Source: Lonicera japonica (Eukaryota > Streptophyta > Magnoliopsida > Dipsacales > Caprifoliaceae). Taken from it: a DNA stretch of 64,000 bases. The stretch spans positions 25,266,011-25,330,010 of the forward strand of contig CM038467.1 in NCBI GenBank assembly GCA_021464415.1, given 5' to 3'. The notes under the pieces are model-generated. The model did not search any database. It was not told the DNA's origin and saw only the letters and a program-made list of their open reading frames with translations. Below, one piece after another: positions 1 to 13,523 of this stretch; the first letter of the stretch is position 1; each line of letters starts with the position of its first letter. Made by a program: the position numbers and the translations under genes.

Positions 1-144
1 CAATATTGCTCCTAGAGTTAGATGCGTAGACCTTAGGATGAAATTTATACATCACAACCAAATGTCACATCCAGTATAGTACATACACACCATCTACATG
101 ACTTTCTTTCTTGCATTTGAATTTTGAAATTCAAACACAACTCC

Positions 145-181
<37 letters not shown>

Positions 182-2250
182 GGCACGCACGCACATTAAT
201 ATTACCATCCTCGTACACAATCTTCTATCTATATGTGGAAGTTAGGTGTTGGTCTCACTTTTATGGGATTTCATGGTTAATATTCAAGGCCAATCTACGC
301 CCACTACAGAAGGAAAATATATGGACTGTTGATTTGGAACAAAGGACGTATTATATTGAGCATTTATTTGGACTTCGATTAACTTCAGTTGGCCATAACT
401 TTTAGCATACAAACGTCATTATATTCGTGAATCTTAACATTGGGTGTGTTTGGAAACTGTATAGGTGTATCAAAGTGATCCAATTGCTGCAATCTTGCTG
501 TGAGCAGTGCGAGAATAAGTCGACACATTGTGGTTCTGTATCTGGTCTTTTGAAGCAAATAAACAAGTAAGAACCGCCTGACATTATGTATACTGAAGAA
601 ACAGATGGTATATGGATTTTGCTCTTCTTCAAGAAAGTAAGAAGCTAGACGACTAATTGTAGTACGCACGGATTATTATGAGTTACATCATCAATAGAAA
701 TGTAATAAAAGGTACTTGAGAAGGGCGTGCGTTTTTGCATATATACAATATTGGAGGAATTATTATATGAATCATCAGTGTGAACAGAAAATTTAAACGC
801 GAACACAAGAGTGCCATGGTGCGTCCTGGGATTCATTGCTGCTTGTTGCCAATCAGAAGTAATTGGGACAAGATTTTGTTGAGTTTAACTGTATGTTGAT
901 ATCTAGGTAGAACTTGTTTTGTATGAAATTAGTTTTGACAAACTTTAGTAATTCTCCTTTGGAAAACATTTTTGGCGAGACAAGGGGAACTCGGAACTTT
1001 TATTACAATGTTGCATATTATTCAAGAGGTTTTGGTAATAATAACTGGTTAAGTTTTATGTTGATATATTATTTAAAATGTTTTCTTTTCTTGAGCAGAA
1101 AAAAGGTAGAAAGAATGAATTAAAAGCTTTAGGAAAAATTCCAAATGGACACTACAGAAAGTACTCCGCACCATGGTACAATTTGGAAATCATCTTTTTC
1201 TGTTTTTATGCAAGTGATGGGTAGATTCCTGGAGGAGGGGTTGGGGGTGTGTGGTGGAAAGAGGACTCCGCAACGCATTTAACCATTTGAGATCAAGTTT
1301 GGATCTAATTTTGAGATCATTCTGACAAATGTAATTAGTACGTGAAGCACTTTGTAGTGTTAGAAAGTGAGTTTTACAGTGTTCTTTCTACTTTTATATA
1401 TAGTTAAGGGGTACTTCAAGTTTTCAACAAAACCCTAAACCCAACCATTTCTCCTCGGTCACCATTTGATTGCAGTTTCTTAAGCCCCAATTGAGATTTT
1501 ATTCTGGAAAAAATATGCACTACAACAAAAGACCCTTTTTGTGTTCTTATAACACAATTTAGCTACTGCCTCTTATTCCTTTTACGTCCATAAAAACATT
1601 TGCAATTATAAAATCCATAAAATTATACAGGACCATTGAGATATGACAATGCCCTCGGATTTGTTTTTGAGTCCTTAACAGCTAGGGGTGCCAACTCACC
1701 CTTTTTTTTTTTTCGTTTGTTTGTGAGCCCATTAGAATAGAGAAGCAACACGTTTAAGCACAAAATTATAGACATAAACACAACACGATGTCATGGCAAA
1801 AGTTTTAGATAAACGTGCCTTTTATGTCAATTTCTTGCCAATTTTATTGATTTTGTGGCATGAATTTCATACCAATTTTCAAATTGATTATTTTGTTAGT
1901 GTATAGCAACCCGTTGATATGAAACTGTTGAGAAGAAATTAAACCGTTTCAATTACATATTTCGCACCAGAGCCCTTTTAGTGGTTTGCATTAAAAATTG
2001 AAAGCTACAGGAATTGTTGTAATATAAGCTATAAAGCGTAGAACATATTGTTGCAAGCTAACCATAAACACGCTTCTAATGTAATTTCAGGCTACAAGGA
2101 CAAAAACACCAAATATTATACTACACAAGTTCATTTGGCTCAGTAATTGGCAAAAGGCTGGCAGCAATCTAAACCACCACCATTAGATCAAAACTTTTCA
2201 CATTCCTTGTTCTTGTATCTGAGACTGTTAGTTCTGAAATTCAAAGTTTG
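1..2250. other. Gene-free flank with simple repeat
   Basis: I see no convincing exon here. Open frames are short, AT-rich and unlike any family I recognise. A CT/CA microsatellite lies at 143-181. At 1514 the string CACTACAACAAAA resembles a CACTA transposon terminus, but no partner terminus was found. The right end of this stretch probably holds sequence beyond the 3' untranslated region of the minus-strand NIPA gene. Confidence 0.5.
143..181. repeat. (CT)n/(CA)n microsatellite
   Basis: A run of CT dinucleotides passes directly into CA dinucleotides. It accounts for the Ser/Leu/His-rich short open frame that crosses it. Confidence 0.9.
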
Positions 2251-2575
2251 TTCTCTCCACAATGTTAAGAGAAAAAAAAAAAAGATAAGATACATTTTTG
2301 TATAACCAAATTGCTTCTGCTAGGAATTACATCTGCAATTGCTGTCCCTTTATATGGAGAAGTCAATCCATCCACCCACAAAGATCTGTAATTGGGACTT
2401 CATGGAGATTTTGTTTCCTAGGCTTTTTCCCAGACACAGGAGAAATTGATAAGGAATGAGAAAAAAATTCCTTTTCCTTCCCACTGTATCAAACAAAAAT
2501 TGCCGGAATTTGCTTGATAGAATACAACTTTGCCACAAACACGCAAAATTTGAGTTTCAAGACTTACGAAACACA

Positions 2576-5500
2576 TCAAGGTGATCTTGAATCCTGCCGC
2601 CTAAGGGGCATGCCTTCTTGACCAAAACCGTCCTCCTCGTCTGTGTGCTTTGGAAGTCGCACTGAATGAGTCGAACCTGCATATCATTTGACAATTGAGC
2701 GATAGTCGTTGACATTTAAATAAATGATGGACAAAAAATATTGTCCAACAAAAACCCGACTATAACATCTGTGATTGGCAGGGTTTGTTTCATGTCAAGT
2801 TTAAATCATATATTTGCCACATATTGGTTGTCCATTTGTTTAAGTACGCCTAACAGGTCAACCCCATTAACCACTCAATCCTGCTAAAAGAGCAGATACC
2901 CGCAACTTTGTTAACTCAAAATATGATTTCAGGATGCAACTATTTGCAAACCCAAAATGAGGATGGCTTTTCCTTTTTCGGATAGTCTTTGCAGACACTA
3001 CCCATTATTTTTTGAAAATCAGTTCCTGTGAAAGAAAAGGAAAATACACCCCTGAGAATGTAAGGTTTAAACAGCAGAATTAAGATGGCAGTACTAAGCT
3101 GTCCCTACAAATTGTTGCTGCAAGCAGTTCTAACAATGTTTAGTTTCACTTATAGCTAAAAAAAGTTTTTAATCACTTTGTGATGCTTATTTTTACCCTC
3201 TACAGTAAAAAAATTTAAAAAATAATCTTAGTTTATGTCAGAAAAAATTCCGTTGAACACTCACCAATACACTTCAAAGGTATTTGGGGTATTTACATAA
3301 ATTATGTCATATACGTTAATTATGAAGGATGTAAAGAAAAAGGACTGGTTCTAGAAAAACATTGGTTGGCTGTCAAAGATTCAACAAAAAAGATCAACAA
3401 GAGAGCTTTACGCACAATTGTGACACTTTTGGGGTGCAAATAGTTACTGTTGTTTATATTATAGAGGAAAAATAGAGCTGGGAACCATGTCCGATTACAG
3501 CCATAAAGACCCTGGGTCCACAAAGACTACTTATAATCTCAAAATCAACATCACAGAGGCGTATAGGAGAAGGAAGTAGAGATGTAATACCGTCAGCCAT
3601 GTCTTTTGTTTTGTGGAGAAGAAAGGTTCCAGAGAGGATAGTCACAAACCCACACATTTCTGTCACAATCTGGGTTGGATTTTGCCTATCCCAATCCTGT
3701 TCACAAAAACCAAATTCAACATATTTTTTCAAGCTTACAAGTAAAAGCGCAGAACACTAGATTATATGGAGAACTGTAGTCAACCAAAAGGGATTCAATT
3801 ATAGCAAGATGAGTCATAATCAATCAAACTAAGAAATAATGCTTCTGAGTTGCAAAAAGGGGATTACCTTGAACATTATTACACTCGCCAAAATAGTTAA
3901 AGATGTGAACATAACAAAGTATATGGGGGAAACAACTGCAGTGTTGAACGTGTCAAGGGCCTGCATTCACGATTTCACCAGAGAGAGAGAGAGAGGACAG
4001 TTAGAAAAACAGTTGTACAAAATAACACAAATTAGAAACATGTGGAAGGACAAAAAACTTACAAGAAACGAGTCAGGCTGTGCATGAGTGTGTATACATA
4101 CATAAGTATATAACAAGACATGGAAATCTAGGAATTTTATTATTTGTTTTCCAGGACATTCACTGCAGCTACAGATCGAAGCCAGAGTTCAAGTTCAAAA
4201 CTAAGCTACAGAACCAAAAGGAGGCAAGGCATAGGAATGTTTACACTGTTGAAGATACGTTCAAATAATTCCAGAACAGTCTACTATAGGTGGTATGTCA
4301 CATACAGATGAAACAGCTAGTCCCACTTGCGTTATGCTAATTTTCACAATATATAATAGCCATGCTTCATTTAATTCTTACAGCTCAAACGCTCATTTTC
4401 AATCTTTTAAGCAAATATTTTGCAATTTATCATGGCTACAACTACTCCTTCGGTATAATTTTCCTCACCAAATAAAGATGCTAATGGAGTGCAATTATTG
4501 TGTAAAACAAAGTAATCCTGACAACTAAAATATCAGCAAAATAAAAATCATCATTAGTGATCGTCCATGAAGCCATATGAGAGGTGATTCAATTGAAAAT
4601 GGCCTATACATGCTTTCTCTACATACTTTTCACAACATGCAACCATAAGAACCAAAAACTTTCCTAGTACCAATCTAGAAGATCTATCGCTTCATCACCA
4701 TAGCGTATATATGCAATAGAAAATACGACGACCAATTACCAAAATAGCCTATCCATATTTGATAATTAAACAATTTCTCTACACTAAAACATACGTTGGA
4801 TTCAAGCTCCACCTACAGTCCTACATTAGAGGCCTACTTCCACATTAATTGCATAATTCACATCCATTATCAAAGGCAAAGAAACAGGATAATTAAGCGC
4901 TTGTGCTACACTACAACATCTTCAACATGCAACTATAGAAGTGTGCGAGAACCGAGGTTTGTTTGAAGCCAATTTTGCTGAGAAGTAAGCTAATACATAA
5001 CTGTATCATAATAAATTCATAATTCTGTCAAAGAAAACACGCAGTGAAACAGGGGGAGTTCTATTAATGTTTTTGACGTTCTCTTCTCCTTTCTTTGTTC
5101 AATTTTCATTTACCAATCCTCATGTAATTCTGTACATCCATTCTAGTTGATTTATCAACACTAATGCGGCCTGTAGTTAGAATTAACATAATACAAAAGT
5201 TTTGGATTTGCCCTTGTGGCTCTGACGAAGGACCTGTGAAGAGAACTCCACCAGCGAACTCCAATGCCAAATTCATGAAGCATATCAGAAATAGAATTAA
5301 AGGCTTTTTGTGTCCAAGAAAAACAACACAGGTGTCAGGCTTTATATGCGTAAAGGAGTAAGAAAAGAGAAAGGCTGCTCCCTTTATTGGGAAAGGGAGA
5401 AAACAAAATCTCAGGGTTGACTGAAAATTTTCCCCCTTGCAGGAATTCCAGGGATACATTACAGGTATCCAAGTATAGAAAGATGATGAAAGAAGAAGAA

Positions 5501-8500
5501 AATGTGGGACTGCACCTAGAGCCTGAGGTGTGGGTTAGGACACTTAGGTTGCGTCTAAGGTTTTTAACACGTGTAGTGGATCCGTATCACTTTCCAGGAA
5601 AAATCGCAATGTATAGAAATCTATAGTATGAAAACATTGGTTTTAGAATTCGTAACTTCTTTATCAATGACAATGATAACTTGTGGCAGATTAGTTCTAG
5701 TTGCAACTAGATATTCATTTACATAACCAAACACATGACTAGGTGCGATCAAATTATCATTGAGGTTAAAATCACTATAAATTGATCTTGGAGTTTCTCT
5801 GGCTACTCCTATGTATATAAATTTAATCGTATTGTATATCAGACAGCATGTGGCCTCTTATTGAACAAAACTATTCCTCCATTTTCTGTTATTTACTTCT
5901 ATAAAAGCATCCAAGAAAACAGTAATTAACTTGTCCCACAGCATTTATAAATAAAAATGGTACCCTACAAAACTTAAAAATCAAAGGTGGTGTTTGGTTA
6001 ATGTTTCTAGACAAGATTTTAAAAATTTGGTGTTTGGTTGAATGTTTTGAGTTAGAATTTTTATGTTGAAAAGTGAATTTGGTTTTGTTTGACTTTTTTT
6101 CAACCAATGAAAAAAACGCATAAAAAATTTCAAAAAATAGTCACAATGGATCTTATTTTATAGATCTCGATGAGTAGGTTTCAAATATATATTTTTTATT
6201 ATTTTTTGATTTTTGGATTTAAAGTTATGGCGTTTTAAAAAAAAATTTAGAGAGAGAAAGTGTAGTGAAACAAATTTTGGGAAGTGTGAAAGTAGAGTTG
6301 ATTTTAAATTGTGTTTTGAGAAAAAATTTTAAAATCTTGTTCAGAAATAGCAACCAAACACAATCTGTTAGTGGATTTCTCATTCACTTTCAGTCTTTCT
6401 TCTGCTTGTATTTTCTTTTTTTGATTAATATAAGTGTTGTTTCTGATCAAAAAAATAGCAACCAAACACAACCAAAGTATTCAACTTTTGTAGCGGGCCC
6501 GCTCTATAGTAGAAGCAACCCTTTAAATTCACCAAACATATTAAGAAGGTCAATTTGTCTGAACAGCACAAGCCTTCAAACAGCACCAGTTATTGTATAA
6601 AATTAAGCAAAAAGCCAAAAACAAGTTTAATATGACAATTACGTTGACAGTAATTGAAAACACAAGGAGGGGGAAAGGAAGAGAAAAGAAAAGTAAATCT
6701 TGTTACCTTGTTTAGATAATTCATTTGCGTAATCACACAAACAATAACAACCAAAGTAAAGGCCCACGTTTGGGGATATACTAGCTGATTCATTCCAGAT
6801 AATGTCAGCTTCAAAGCAATGCCAATTGCTTTGACACTCATTACCTGACAGAGACCATACCACTTAGATAAGCATTTTGTAGGGAGGTAATATAGGCAAA
6901 TAAAGTTTAAGGAAGAAAAGGCCAAACAGCCAAACACATACCGACAAAGAACCTACTAGGGAGCAGACTGATATATAAAACAATATATGCGTCTGCCCAT
7001 ATTTTGGAATATAGTGGAATACTAGTATGAAGACAGCTATCATCACCACTGCTGCATAGAAGAGAAAAGCTGCAGGAAAGATTTTTGGTCATTAAGCACA
7101 TTTGTCAAAACTCATAACCAAAAAAAAGGGCAAGAAAAATAATATTAAATGGGAAAAGGAATAGTACAGTGATGAATTAGAAAAGAACCAGTAATAAAGG
7201 AAAAAAATTACCTGGCTCAGTAGCAAGATCCCACACTTCTGTCACAGAGTCAATCTCACGTTCTTGAGGAGCATGTAGAACAATTGTGGTGGAACCCACA
7301 ACACACAGAGCACAGCCAAGAACTCCAAAAAGATGTAGCTTCTCTCTCAATATAATATGTGCAAGTACAGCACTGCAATACAGATACAGTACAATTCAGT
7401 GATGTAGTCAAGACCGTAGAATTCAGCATGAATAAAGAGTTTTGACTTTCTATCATACCTGATAATAATGCTAAGTGCACCAAGAGGAGTGACAAGAATG
7501 GCTGGTGCAAATGCATAGGCCGCAAAATTAGCAATTTCTCCAACAATCACTGTTACGAGCGAAACAGTGTATTAGAACTCAAATTTCCAATAAAAATAAG
7601 ACTCAATCAGAATCACAGAAAGGCAAATAGTTGAAGTAGAAGAATTCCTTCTTGCTGGCAATTTAGTTCAATATCAAGAATCATTTTTTCAATTAGAAAC
7701 AAACACTTTTATTGATATATAGAAACAATATAAGCATACAAAGATGGAACCATCTGGTGAACTAGAGGTCCACCATAACAGAACCATCAAACGAAAGAAC
7801 AAGCAAAACATATACTAGATTCTGTAAGCATCAATCCACAAAATAAAACCCCAACTGCCTAAAGATCACAAACAGCCTTAACTCATAGCTCCACCCCAAT
7901 CTCTAGATATGTCAGAGGGAGATAGTATGCCAAAAACATTAGACAAGAATGCCCAGAGAGAAGCTAATTATTTGACTTTGCTCCACACTTCATGAACCGC
8001 CATAACCTTGTCCTCAAAGACTCAAGAATTACCTTACTTCCACAAGCACCAAGCAGTAGCCATGAAGCCACATCTCCACAAATCTTAGCCTCCTTCTTCT
8101 TTCCTTTGAAGCTCCATTCTATACCCAATAGATCATGCCAAGACCTTGGAAAAACTGATGTCATTTCAAATTCCCACCTCATCTTATTCCATATGTCAAT
8201 TCAAGATTCATTTCATCTCCATAATCTCTTCGATTACTTCTTCCATCCTAGATAAGAGTTCACTTTTCCTTTAAAAGTGATAGAAAAGTGGGCTCTTCAA
8301 TTTGGGACAAAGGAAGTACTAAATAAGGGCGTATACTTTATTTATATATAACGTGGACATAGAACAATCCTACAGGCACAGGGATAAGGGCTGTAGATGA
8401 ACCTGGTAGACCCAAGCAGTGGTTGTCCAAAGCTTGCTTCATCTAAAAGTGTTTATGAACTTATAAAGCCAGTTCAGCAACCTAATATGTTCAAGCTTGG

Positions 8501-11500
8501 TCCATCATCTCACAAACTGATCTAGAACGAAGATCTAACCAAATGACCTCTGGCCAAACTCAAGTAGCTTGTTTCATTTGAAGCCCTACTTAGATAAAGC
8601 CAAAGAAACTATCATTGTTGTGGATAGACAAACCTAACTAATGATAGACCCAAAAACTTTTGAAAACCCAACAAAATTCAATAAAATATGCTTAGGAGGT
8701 ATTTAGGCTCGTGATAAATTCAAGGAACACGAGAGAATGAGAAGACTCAAAGTCATGCATTGGGAAACTCGCATAAAACTCCCCAGGATGAGAACAATTT
8801 GGCAGCAAATCTTATAGTGAAGAAGTTTACCCATCTTGAGTATGAAAACTCCCCCAATCTTGATATATTTTCTCCGACGAAGAAAACAATACTTCATATC
8901 AGCTCATATTCATCAAAAATCATCTAATGCTCAAGGCCTCGAGCAAAGAGCTTCTTGGTAAGAATGCCTTTGATACAAATGATCTTGCTTCAGTGTGAAA
9001 TATATTTTCTTTCTTGTGATTACCAAAATATATATTTGTCTTGTGAGCAAACTGTATTTCTGAGAAACCATTGTAAGTTTAAATCTAACTCCATGGTTGA
9101 TATCATCGGTTTCACAAAAACGTATTTCATCTTTAATGTGGTTCACCTCAATATACCTCAACAATGGAAGCATCAAGTTCAAACTTTCTTCTTACACAAT
9201 GACGTCAAACTATTCATTACATTCCTCATCATATATGGAGGTAAAAAAAAATTGATAAGAACAAGATTTCAATAATAAATAAATAAAGTACAAACTGAGA
9301 GGGGACAAGGCGTCCACCATAAATAAATAGGACCCATGAAAAGGAAAAATATAAACCCAAAATCCAAAGTCAACATCACACCCCTGGAAAAGATTATGCA
9401 ATGGAACACTATTCCTAAATCAAAGATCTCCAGTTGTTCTTGAGGTTTTTGCACTAAAGTTTTTGAAAGGCTTGGTGTTGGAAGCCCACGACAAAGCCAC
9501 TAATTTGACTGGATGGAATTGTAGCATTTTCGAATGGAGCTAATTTCAAATCCATAGTATTTCCGTGTAGGCTTTTGGAAAACAAGAATAGGCTGAATAA
9601 GCACATCAAGTTTTTTCTCTAAAATCTCTTTAAAACAATCGCTTTGTGAGTGGAAAAATGACTTTCTTAGTAGCAGCAATTCTTCATTGTTGCAACAACC
9701 AGTCAAATTATCGTGGATTTCGTGCCATACTAGAAAACAGCAAGATGTTGAAGTGTGTTTCTTTACTAACAAAGGGATATATGATAAGGAATTTACCTTT
9801 TGACAAGGTCGAGAATCAATATATAAAATTGTTATATATATATCCCAACAGAAGATGAGACTTTCCTAAGGAAGTAGAGAGCACAAACAGTAGATTAGTA
9901 ATAAATAACTGATTTCCTGCTTTAGCTGGACAGAAGGCCTCTTAATAGCTGGCCAAGGTTAAAGAGGGAAGCGTGTTAATTCAGATAAACTAAAGAAAAA
10001 CATATGCAATATTAACCAAAATTAGTTCACTATTAACCAAAAAATATATATAAAGAATTCTTATCAAAAATATATATACATATATCTGTAAAGAAAAACA
10101 TATGCAAACTGAACCATCCCACAAATCATCATAAAACAAACAGAATGAACGAACTCACTTGTTATCATGCCCACCCACCACAGCGGTTCATACAAGTATG
10201 AATATCCACCACTACCTGAGGGAAAAACAATCAAAATATGTATTTTCAATGACACAATAACTCACAAAAGCAAGCAGAAAAATACGAAGTGTAAAGCATT
10301 AAATACTTCTTAAGCAGCAAGTCAAATCATACACTTTCCAAAGGTTAATCTACAAGACTGATTCAAATGAGTTATATCCTACAAAATCCCCAAGGAAACA
10401 AAAACAAAATCCATATGACGTCTCGTACCACGTTTCAGCCCTCAATGGTGCACATAGCCCATATTCCTCTTTTCCCCTGATAAGAAAATATAGTAACTAA
10501 AGGGCCAAAGAGACGAGCTGCAACCTATCTACACATGATGTATACAAGTGTAGGATGGTAGGATGAAAAGGTATATAATTAGTAAATTAATAATCTATGC
10601 CCCTCAAAATGACAAGAGGAATGAGGTTTAACTTGTCCAGTGGATGAGATAATCGAGACACTGGTCCCTCACAAAAAGGGTCAGAAGTAAGCTAAGTGAG
10701 AAGAGTTGAGTTAACAGGCAGTCTAGCCAATGTCCAAGGAAGAGATTAAGCAGGCAAGCCAAACAAAAGTATGCGCTTCTTCACGAAGCCAAATGGCAAC
10801 AGCTGTAATTACCCAAATCCCACATCGGTAATGTAACGAGATCTTTACCTTGCATGTGGGTTCAATGAACCTAAATAATAACTTGGGCTCTCCATTTTGG
10901 GGGAGAATCCAGATAGTTGCATATGGTATCAAAGGGGACCCAGACCCACTACTATGTGGATGTATGGTAATTGCATGTGTGAGGCTGACAATTTGCCAAA
11001 ATCATAGGTGCGTGACCCCATCCTCGTTATTTTTACTGTCTTCATAGACAGGATAATCATTAGGTGAGAAAAGATTGCTTTGTATCTGAGATGTGCAGGA
11101 AGGCAAGTAGCGTGGAGTGATGAGACTTAACAAAATTAAAGTTTGGTTTGGTGATCGACTGGTCAGACCCATAGGCCAAGTTAGCTGTTTTAGATCTACA
11201 TGTGTCTTAGCTAAAGGGAAAGTGATATTTGACAACTAGAGGACTAGACTACTCGAAGCCAATTGTGTTGAAGCTATACACCTAACGTATCTTCTTCTGA
11301 ATATACAACAATTTTGGAGATCCATAAATGCAACTTAATTTTCCAGATCAGAATGTATTGCCAGTGTTAGGTGCACATATGTTTCTCTCTTTCATTGTTA
11401 CTTCGATCCCTACACATTATTTATCTCTCTATAATATGTAAGGTAAAGCCTCGGTACCTTTTAATGGAACATTTATAGCAATATTAAGGCCAATCTACAA

Positions 11501-12593
11501 ACTTCACAAGATGAATTTATATGGATATATACATATTAAACAAACTAATCTACTAAATTATAACAAATAGGTACATTGAATTTGTCAGGGGCAGAGATAA
11601 GTGCCATCGTAAATGTTCATTCAATAGGCACGAGTAAGAGATGCACATGAACCAAGGTGCAAGCATGAGCAATTCTCTAATAGTAGTGCTGCAGACAGAA
11701 ATCATTTCTGTAAATGTGAACAATGTTGAACATAACCTAGTTTATGTTATTACTTGTTACGGGGGATCTAAAATGATCTTTAACTTATCACATGCTTGAT
11801 GGTGACGGGTAATAGTATGACCTTTGGAGTTGAGAAAAAATCTGTGGGTTAAGACTTTGCATTCTCCTAGGGCTAGTCCTATGTTGTTGTAGTGTCATCT
11901 CTTGTGTCTCGGCTTGAAGAATTACACCAAACAAATCAACAATTATGTACTCTCTCCGTCCCAATTAAGCGTTCACTTTCCTTTACAAGACACAACCAAT
12001 GCACGAGAACTAAGGTAGGAAACAAGTTTTGTTCTAAACCATGGATTGTGATAACAATAGTTCATTCTTGCGAAACATAGGCTGTTAATTAGGGATAGAA
12101 GGAGTACCACTTTACTGAATTGGCAGCAAAATGTAATACCTAAAACCAGAACTCACTCTTTTGCACTTCATTAACTAATTCAAACCCTAATCAACGCATA
12201 ATTTACACACAAATGTGGAAAAGGAGTCTACACCGTCACAAGTACAGCACATTGAATTACGCAATTTGAACAAATGTGCAGATTTCAACAACTCACATTA
12301 AATTGAAGCAAAGGTGATAATCACAAAACGAGAATCACTTCATTTACACTGAATCGACAAATTCAAATAGTAAGAAAATATAATTTGTAAATTGGGGCAA
12401 GATTAAAGAAGATGAGAGTGGTACCTGCCCTAACACCGGAAGCACCAGCTTTCTTAAGACCTTTTTTCTTAATAATGAAGCTAGCACCAATGAAGAAGCT
12501 AGAAGACAAAGCCAAAACCAAACCCTTAATATTGTCAGAGGACATTCCCCTGTACATGTCCCTAAAACTGTGAGAAGAAACCTCCGACGTCAT
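2576..12593 (-). CDS. NIPA: NIPA-family magnesium transporter (probable Mg2+ transporter, DUF803), 9 exons, complete
   Basis: Predicted multi-pass membrane protein of the plant NIPA family, whose members are annotated as probable Mg2+ transporters of plasma membrane and endosomes. Coding exons on the minus strand: 12593-12425, 10215-10159, 7549-7459, 7372-7212, 7069-6942, 6844-6707, 3960-3868, 3696-3591, 2676-2576. All introns are GT-AG, the phases join without error, and the product is 347 residues, normal for the family (about 330-370). Recognisable blocks in order: [20 protein letters not shown] (residues 16-35), [99 protein letters not shown], then a hydrophilic tail ending [10 protein letters not shown]. 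About nine hydrophobic segments are expected. The start is the only ATG with the conserved N-terminal block behind it. The exon 8 donor (after 3591) was chosen because it gives the family-like tail; a donor near 3533 or read-through to a stop at 3454 is possible. Introns contain a MITE and LINE fragments. Confidence 0.93.
5986..6473. mobile_element. Tourist-like MITE, split by a LINE tail
   Basis: One of four related copies in the window (others 19065-19428, 29519-29903, 55361-55712). Terminal inverted repeats read GGTGGTGTTTGGTT at the left and AACCAAACACAACC at the right. The shared interior has a stretch around AGATCTATAAAATAAGATCC on one strand. Without the 89-bp LINE tail and its duplicated target, the element is about 380 bp. 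Flanking trinucleotide is AAA on both sides instead of the TAA/TTA seen at the other copies. It lies in NIPA intron 6. Confidence 0.8.
6364..6452 (+). mobile_element. Extreme 5'-truncated LINE 3' tail with 19-bp target duplication
   Basis: About 85 bp matching the 3' end of the LINE at 48388-50597 (GTGGATTTCTCATTCACTTT and the terminal GTTGTTTCTGATCAAAAA). The 19-bp target AAATAGCAACCAAACACAA is present before (6345-6363) and after (6453-6471) the insert. This is the classic signature of target-primed reverse transcription. The insert sits in the right end of the Tourist-like MITE. Confidence 0.9.
7684..8250 (-). mobile_element. LINE 3' fragment (minus), C-terminal reverse-transcriptase ORF remnant
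   Basis: Begins with a poly-T run (poly-A tail on the minus strand) followed by a LINE 3' UTR containing GAACTAGAGGTCCACCATAA, similar to the LINE UTRs near 44100 and 44500. The minus strand near 8182-7964 encodes a degenerate C-terminal region, [20 protein letters not shown], which matches the same region of the intact LINE ORF at 48337-50373. 5' truncated; lies in NIPA intron 2. Confidence 0.75.
9253..9480 (-). mobile_element. Probable LINE 3' UTR remnant (minus), second LINE subfamily
   Basis: Shares GAGGGGACAAGG.GTCCACCA and TGGAACACTATTC motifs, in the same order and spacing, with the segment at 37400-37590, which is joined to a recognisable LINE C-terminal coding remnant. Both start with a TTGATAAGAA-like 3' end. 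Boundaries are approximate. Confidence 0.45.
10790..11000 (+). mobile_element. LTR/TRIM-like retroelement remnant
   Basis: Contains AAATCCCACATCGGTAA and CATGTGGGTTCAATGAACCT, then GGGGGAGAATCC and a degenerate tRNA-iMet primer-binding site (TGGTATCAAAGG). The same order recurs at 58965-59165, where the primer-binding site is TGGTATCAGAGC. No second LTR is visible. Confidence 0.4.
11950..12104. mobile_element. Stowaway-like MITE
   Basis: Inverted termini CTCTCTCCGTCCCAATTAA and TTAATTAGGGATAGAAGGAG, flanked by TA on both sides (11948-11949, 12105-12106), length 155 bp. It lies about 350 bp from the NIPA first exon, in intron 1. Confidence 0.75.
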
Positions 12594-12724
12594 TACTGGA
12601 ACAATAAAAAAAAACCCTAGTTTTCTCTCACAGGTTCATTTCACTGTTTATCGCGTATAACAGTACATCCCGAGCAAAATTCTCCGATCTTGTACAATAT
12701 GTGATAATTTGTGGTTCGCAGTGT

Positions 12725-12746
12725 ACATATATATATAGATATAGAT
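12725..12746 (-). promoter_or_regulatory. Possible TATA region of the NIPA gene
   Basis: An alternating TA run (TATATATATA on either strand) lies about 130-150 bp upstream of the NIPA start codon, followed toward the gene by AT-poor leader. GA-rich tracts (12773-12790, 12951-12968) lie further upstream, as is common in plant promoters and leaders. No experimental support. Confidence 0.3.
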
Positions 12747-13523
12747 GTTTGTGTAATCTTGCGATATATGTAGAGAGAGAGAGAGAGAGTGAAAGTTGTG
12801 GGTTTGATGAGAAGTTATGAAAAATCTACAGGGGGTAGTTGGTGAGAGAAAATGTTTTGCGTGTGTGTGAGGATTTTGGTGGCGCAGCTGGGAGTTAGAT
12901 GTTTGCTTGCTTGCTTCGATCGGAAAGGTGAAATGAAATTACACACACAGAGAGAGAGAGAGAGAGAGGGGTTTGTAATTTTGTTCGATGGTTTTACGAA
13001 AGTAGGGGACACTCGGCGGTAGCAACACGCTTTCTATATGAAGTATTCCATTTCGGTGCTGTTAATTTTGTTATTCCGGGAGCATTTCCAACAAGATTTT
13101 CAAAATTGCCTTCCAAATATTTACTTTGGTTTATTTGGCAAACATTTTTTTGTCATGGATTCCTTCCAATGATAAATTTATTATCACTGACATTTTTATA
13201 AAGTTTGCATAATGAAAAATAAGTGCAGTCACGTATACTCGATTATATGGAGAGTTTATTGATAACAACTCGCTTAGTATCATGTAATAGTGTGTTGGAA
13301 ATTGGAATATTTTTCAAATAAAACCTACTTCATGAAATGTGAGTGAAATTACATAAACTCAACTCAAACAAAAAGATTGTATCGTTAAACACTTGCATAA
13401 TATCAGGCAATGAAATAGAGTGTTCGTGATAAATAAGAGTGTGTTAAAATATGTTTTTAGTTAAATTTTAAAAGAGTATTTGTGACACATTTGGAAAGTG
13501 TAAATAATAACACTTTAAAGAAT

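Noticed and set aside
124..405. 93-codon frame with [15 protein letters not shown]
   Set aside because: Translation of a CT/CA microsatellite.
1514..1530. CACTA transposon terminus
   Set aside because: A single CACTACAACAAAA match with no matching inverted end or 3-bp duplication in the window.
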